From assembly GCA_041481445.1 (NCBI GenBank), contig JBGPBV010000236.1, forward strand, positions 1 to 8,048: DNA of 8,048 nucleotides, given 5' to 3'. Below are positions 6,729 to 8,048 of the stretch, one piece after another; positions within the stretch are counted from its first letter, which is position 1, and each line of letters begins with the position of its first letter. Origin of the DNA: AA29 sp041481445. Lineage in GTDB: Bacteria > Acidobacteriota > Vicinamibacteria > Fen-336. The notes below the pieces were generated by a model. It ran no database searches. It was not told where the DNA came from and was given only the letters and a program-made list of their open reading frames with translations. A program made the translations under genes and the position numbers.

Positions 6729-7853
6729 ATGTCGGACGCCTCCGGCGATGAGCAGACCTGGTCCCTCGTGGGCATCGTGCATGGTCAGGACCGGATGTCC
6801 ATGATCGAGATCCGTCCGCTCCCTTTCCGAATCGGACGCAAGCCCGCGCTCCACCTCACGCTCCCCGTGGAATCGGTATCCACAGAGCACGCGGAGTTCT
6901 ATTCCGCGGACAGCGGCCTGCGCCTGCGCGACCTCGGAAGCACCAACGGCACGTTCGTGAACCGGCGGCGCATCTCCGACGAGGCCATCCGCGACGGCGA
7001 CGTCGTCCACTTCGCGGACCTGCAGTTCCAGGTTGTGGCCAGCCCGGCGCCCACCCGCCGGCCGACCGCCATCGTGCGCGCCCTCCCCTCGCCCCAGCCC
7101 CTCCTGGGCGACACCGTGCAGCTCCAGGACCTCCTGGTGAACGGCATGGTCGGGGTGGCCTTCCAGCCGATCGTCGAGATACCGGGAGCCCGCGTCGTGG
7201 GCTATGAGGCCCTCGGCCGGGGGCGCAACCCGCGCCTGCCCGAGAGCCCGGCCGAGCTGTTCCGGACGGCCGCCGCCGTCGGGGCGGAGGTCGAGCTGAG
7301 CCGGCTGTTCCGGCGCAAGCTGATCGAGATCGTGGCCGGCCGCACGGACCTGCCCGCCCTGTTCGTCAACACCCACCCGACCGAGCTTTCGCAGCCGGGC
7401 CTCATCGAATCCCTGGCCGAGATGACTCATGGGGCGCCGCAGGTCCAGTTCACGGTCGAGATCCACGAGGCCGCGATCGTGAACGTCGCGCAGGTGGTCG
7501 CCCTGAAGGCCGCCCTCCGCGAGCGCGGGATGCGGCTGGCCTACGACGACTTCGGCGCCGGCCAGGCCCGGCTGATCGAGCTCGGGGAGGCGCCGCCGGA
7601 CCTGCTGAAGTTCGACATCCGCTTCGTCCGCGGCGTACACGAGGCGCCCCCGTCGAAGCGCCGCCTGCTGCGGTCCCTGGTCGACATCGTGCAGGACCTG
7701 GGAGCGGAGCCGCTGGCCGAAGGCGTGGAAACCGCCGAGGAGGCCGCCGCCTGCGTCGACATCGGCTTCACGCGGGCCCAGGGATATTTCTACGGCAAGC
7801 CCCGGGGGGCCGAGGAGTGGCTCCCTGGCCTCGACGCCTCAGGGCAGCCGTAG
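6729..7853 (+). CDS. FHA-EAL protein: phosphothreonine-binding domain fused to c-di-GMP phosphodiesterase
   Basis: A 374-residue cytoplasmic protein with no signal peptide or membrane helix. Residues ~28-100 form an FHA domain, which binds phosphothreonine: GR at 36-37, SVSTEH at 49-54, DLGSTNGTFVN at 68-78. Residues ~130-370 form an EAL domain, which hydrolyses c-di-GMP to pGpG. FQPIVEI precedes the signature EALGR (Glu 160, Arg 164). Asn 214, VEIHE (Glu 244, 247), DDFGAG (Asp 273, 274), LKFD (Lys 294), AEGVET (Glu 331) and QGY (Gln 351) follow. These are the metal-binding and catalytic positions of active EAL enzymes, so activity is predicted. There is no GGDEF domain. ATG 6729 lies 45 bases after the kinase stop and has its own promoter. 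An FHA protein beside a Thr kinase is the classic reader-next-to-writer layout, so the kinase (or its linker) is the likely phosphorylated ligand; this is inference. Confidence 0.94.
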   Translation: MSDASGDEQTWSLVGIVHGQDRMSMIEIRPLPFRIGRKPALHLTLPVESVSTEHAEFYSADSGLRLRDLGSTNGTFVNRRRISDEAIRDGDVVHFADLQFQVVASPAPTRRPTAIVRALPSPQPLLGDTVQLQDLLVNGMVGVAFQPIVEIPGARVVGYEALGRGRNPRLPESPAELFRTAAAVGAEVELSRLFRRKLIEIVAGRTDLPALFVNTHPTELSQPGLIESLAEMTHGAPQVQFTVEIHEAAIVNVAQVVALKAALRERGMRLAYDDFGAGQARLIELGEAPPDLLKFDIRFVRGVHEAPPSKRRLLRSLVDIVQDLGAEPLAEGVETAEEAAACVDIGFTRAQGYFYGKPRGAEEWLPGLDASGQP

Positions 7854-8048
7854 CACGTCGTCCGGCTCGCCCGGCGGCACCAGCGAGACCGCGGTGAGGT
7901 CGGCCGATCCCGCCGCGCGGCCCAGCGTGATCAGGACGTCGGGTCCACCGGAGGTCGCGTACGCATAGGGGTGGCGCAGCCGGAAGCGGCCGTTGACGGG
8001 ATAGGCCGTCCAGCGCACGGACTCGCTCCAGAAGGCGCGCTCGCCGAC
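7839..8048 (-). CDS. Unidentified protein, C-terminal 69 residues (5' end outside window)
   Basis: On the minus strand a reading frame is open from the window edge to a TGA (plus-strand 7839-7841). About 91% of its codons end in G or C, as expected for a real gene here. The visible protein begins VGERAFWSESVRWTAYPVNG, continues with RLRHPYAYATSGGPDVLITLG, and ends PPGEPDDVLRLP. There is no recognisable motif or membrane segment in this part, and I do not recognise the family. It converges on the FHA-EAL gene and overlaps its last 15 bases (7839-7853). No terminator is evident between them. Reality of the gene is likely; its function is unknown. Confidence 0.7.
   Translation of the reverse strand, partial: VGERAFWSESVRWTAYPVNGRFRLRHPYAYATSGGPDVLITLGRAAGSADLTAVSLVPPGEPDDVLRLP

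Noticed and set aside
5064..7640. 858-codon open frame on the minus strand opposite the kinase and FHA-EAL genes
   Set aside because: It runs across two well-supported plus-strand genes, has a poly-Gly stretch opposite the AST repeat, and shows no family motifs. It is a GC-driven shadow frame.
7823..7844. CCCTG / CAGGG hairpin near the convergent gene ends
   Set aside because: A 5-bp stem with a 12-base loop lying within coding sequence and lacking a T-tract is likely chance in GC-rich DNA.

Overview
This is a GC-rich bacterial chromosomal segment (I estimate near 70% G+C from the strong third-position bias; not counted). Six genes lie on the plus strand and one unidentified gene enters from the right on the minus strand. 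There are no RNA genes, insertion sequences, CRISPR arrays or phage genes. Gene content does not fix the phylum. Hanks-type kinases, FHA domains, HEAT repeats and PilT-family motors together suggest a free-living, surface-motile lineage such as Myxococcota or another deltaproteobacterial group, Acidobacteriota, or Methylomirabilota/Rokubacteria-like bacteria. That placement is inference.

Left end (1-1143): the 3' end of a tlyA-type rRNA methyltransferase gene overlaps nadK (NAD kinase) by 4 bp, an ordinary housekeeping arrangement. A 136-bp gap follows, which carries a good sigma-70-type promoter (TTGGAA, 17 bp, TAGACT).

Centre (1280-6683): a tight three-gene transcription unit. The first gene encodes an unusual 916-residue protein with about 540 residues of HEAT-type repeats fused to a complete PilT-family retraction ATPase. 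Five bases later comes a second, stand-alone PilT/PilU-like ATPase. Two bases after that comes a soluble Hanks-type Ser/Thr kinase with an N-terminal helical (TPR-like) repeat region and a Thr/Ser/Pro-rich linker.

Right part (6729-7853): an FHA-EAL protein, combining a phosphothreonine reader with a c-di-GMP phosphodiesterase whose recognisable catalytic residues are all present. Its start codon sits 7 bases after a TATACT -10 box, so its message is probably leaderless. A minus-strand ORF with strong coding bias ends inside the last 15 bases of this gene.

Taken together, 1280-7853 looks like a signalling and motor cassette. Two retraction motors (one carrying a large protein-interaction solenoid), a Thr kinase, and a phospho-Thr-reading c-di-GMP phosphodiesterase would link phosphorylation and second-messenger level to type IV pilus activity. 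The linkage is inferred from domains and gene order. No pilin, PilB, PilC or PilQ gene is in the window.
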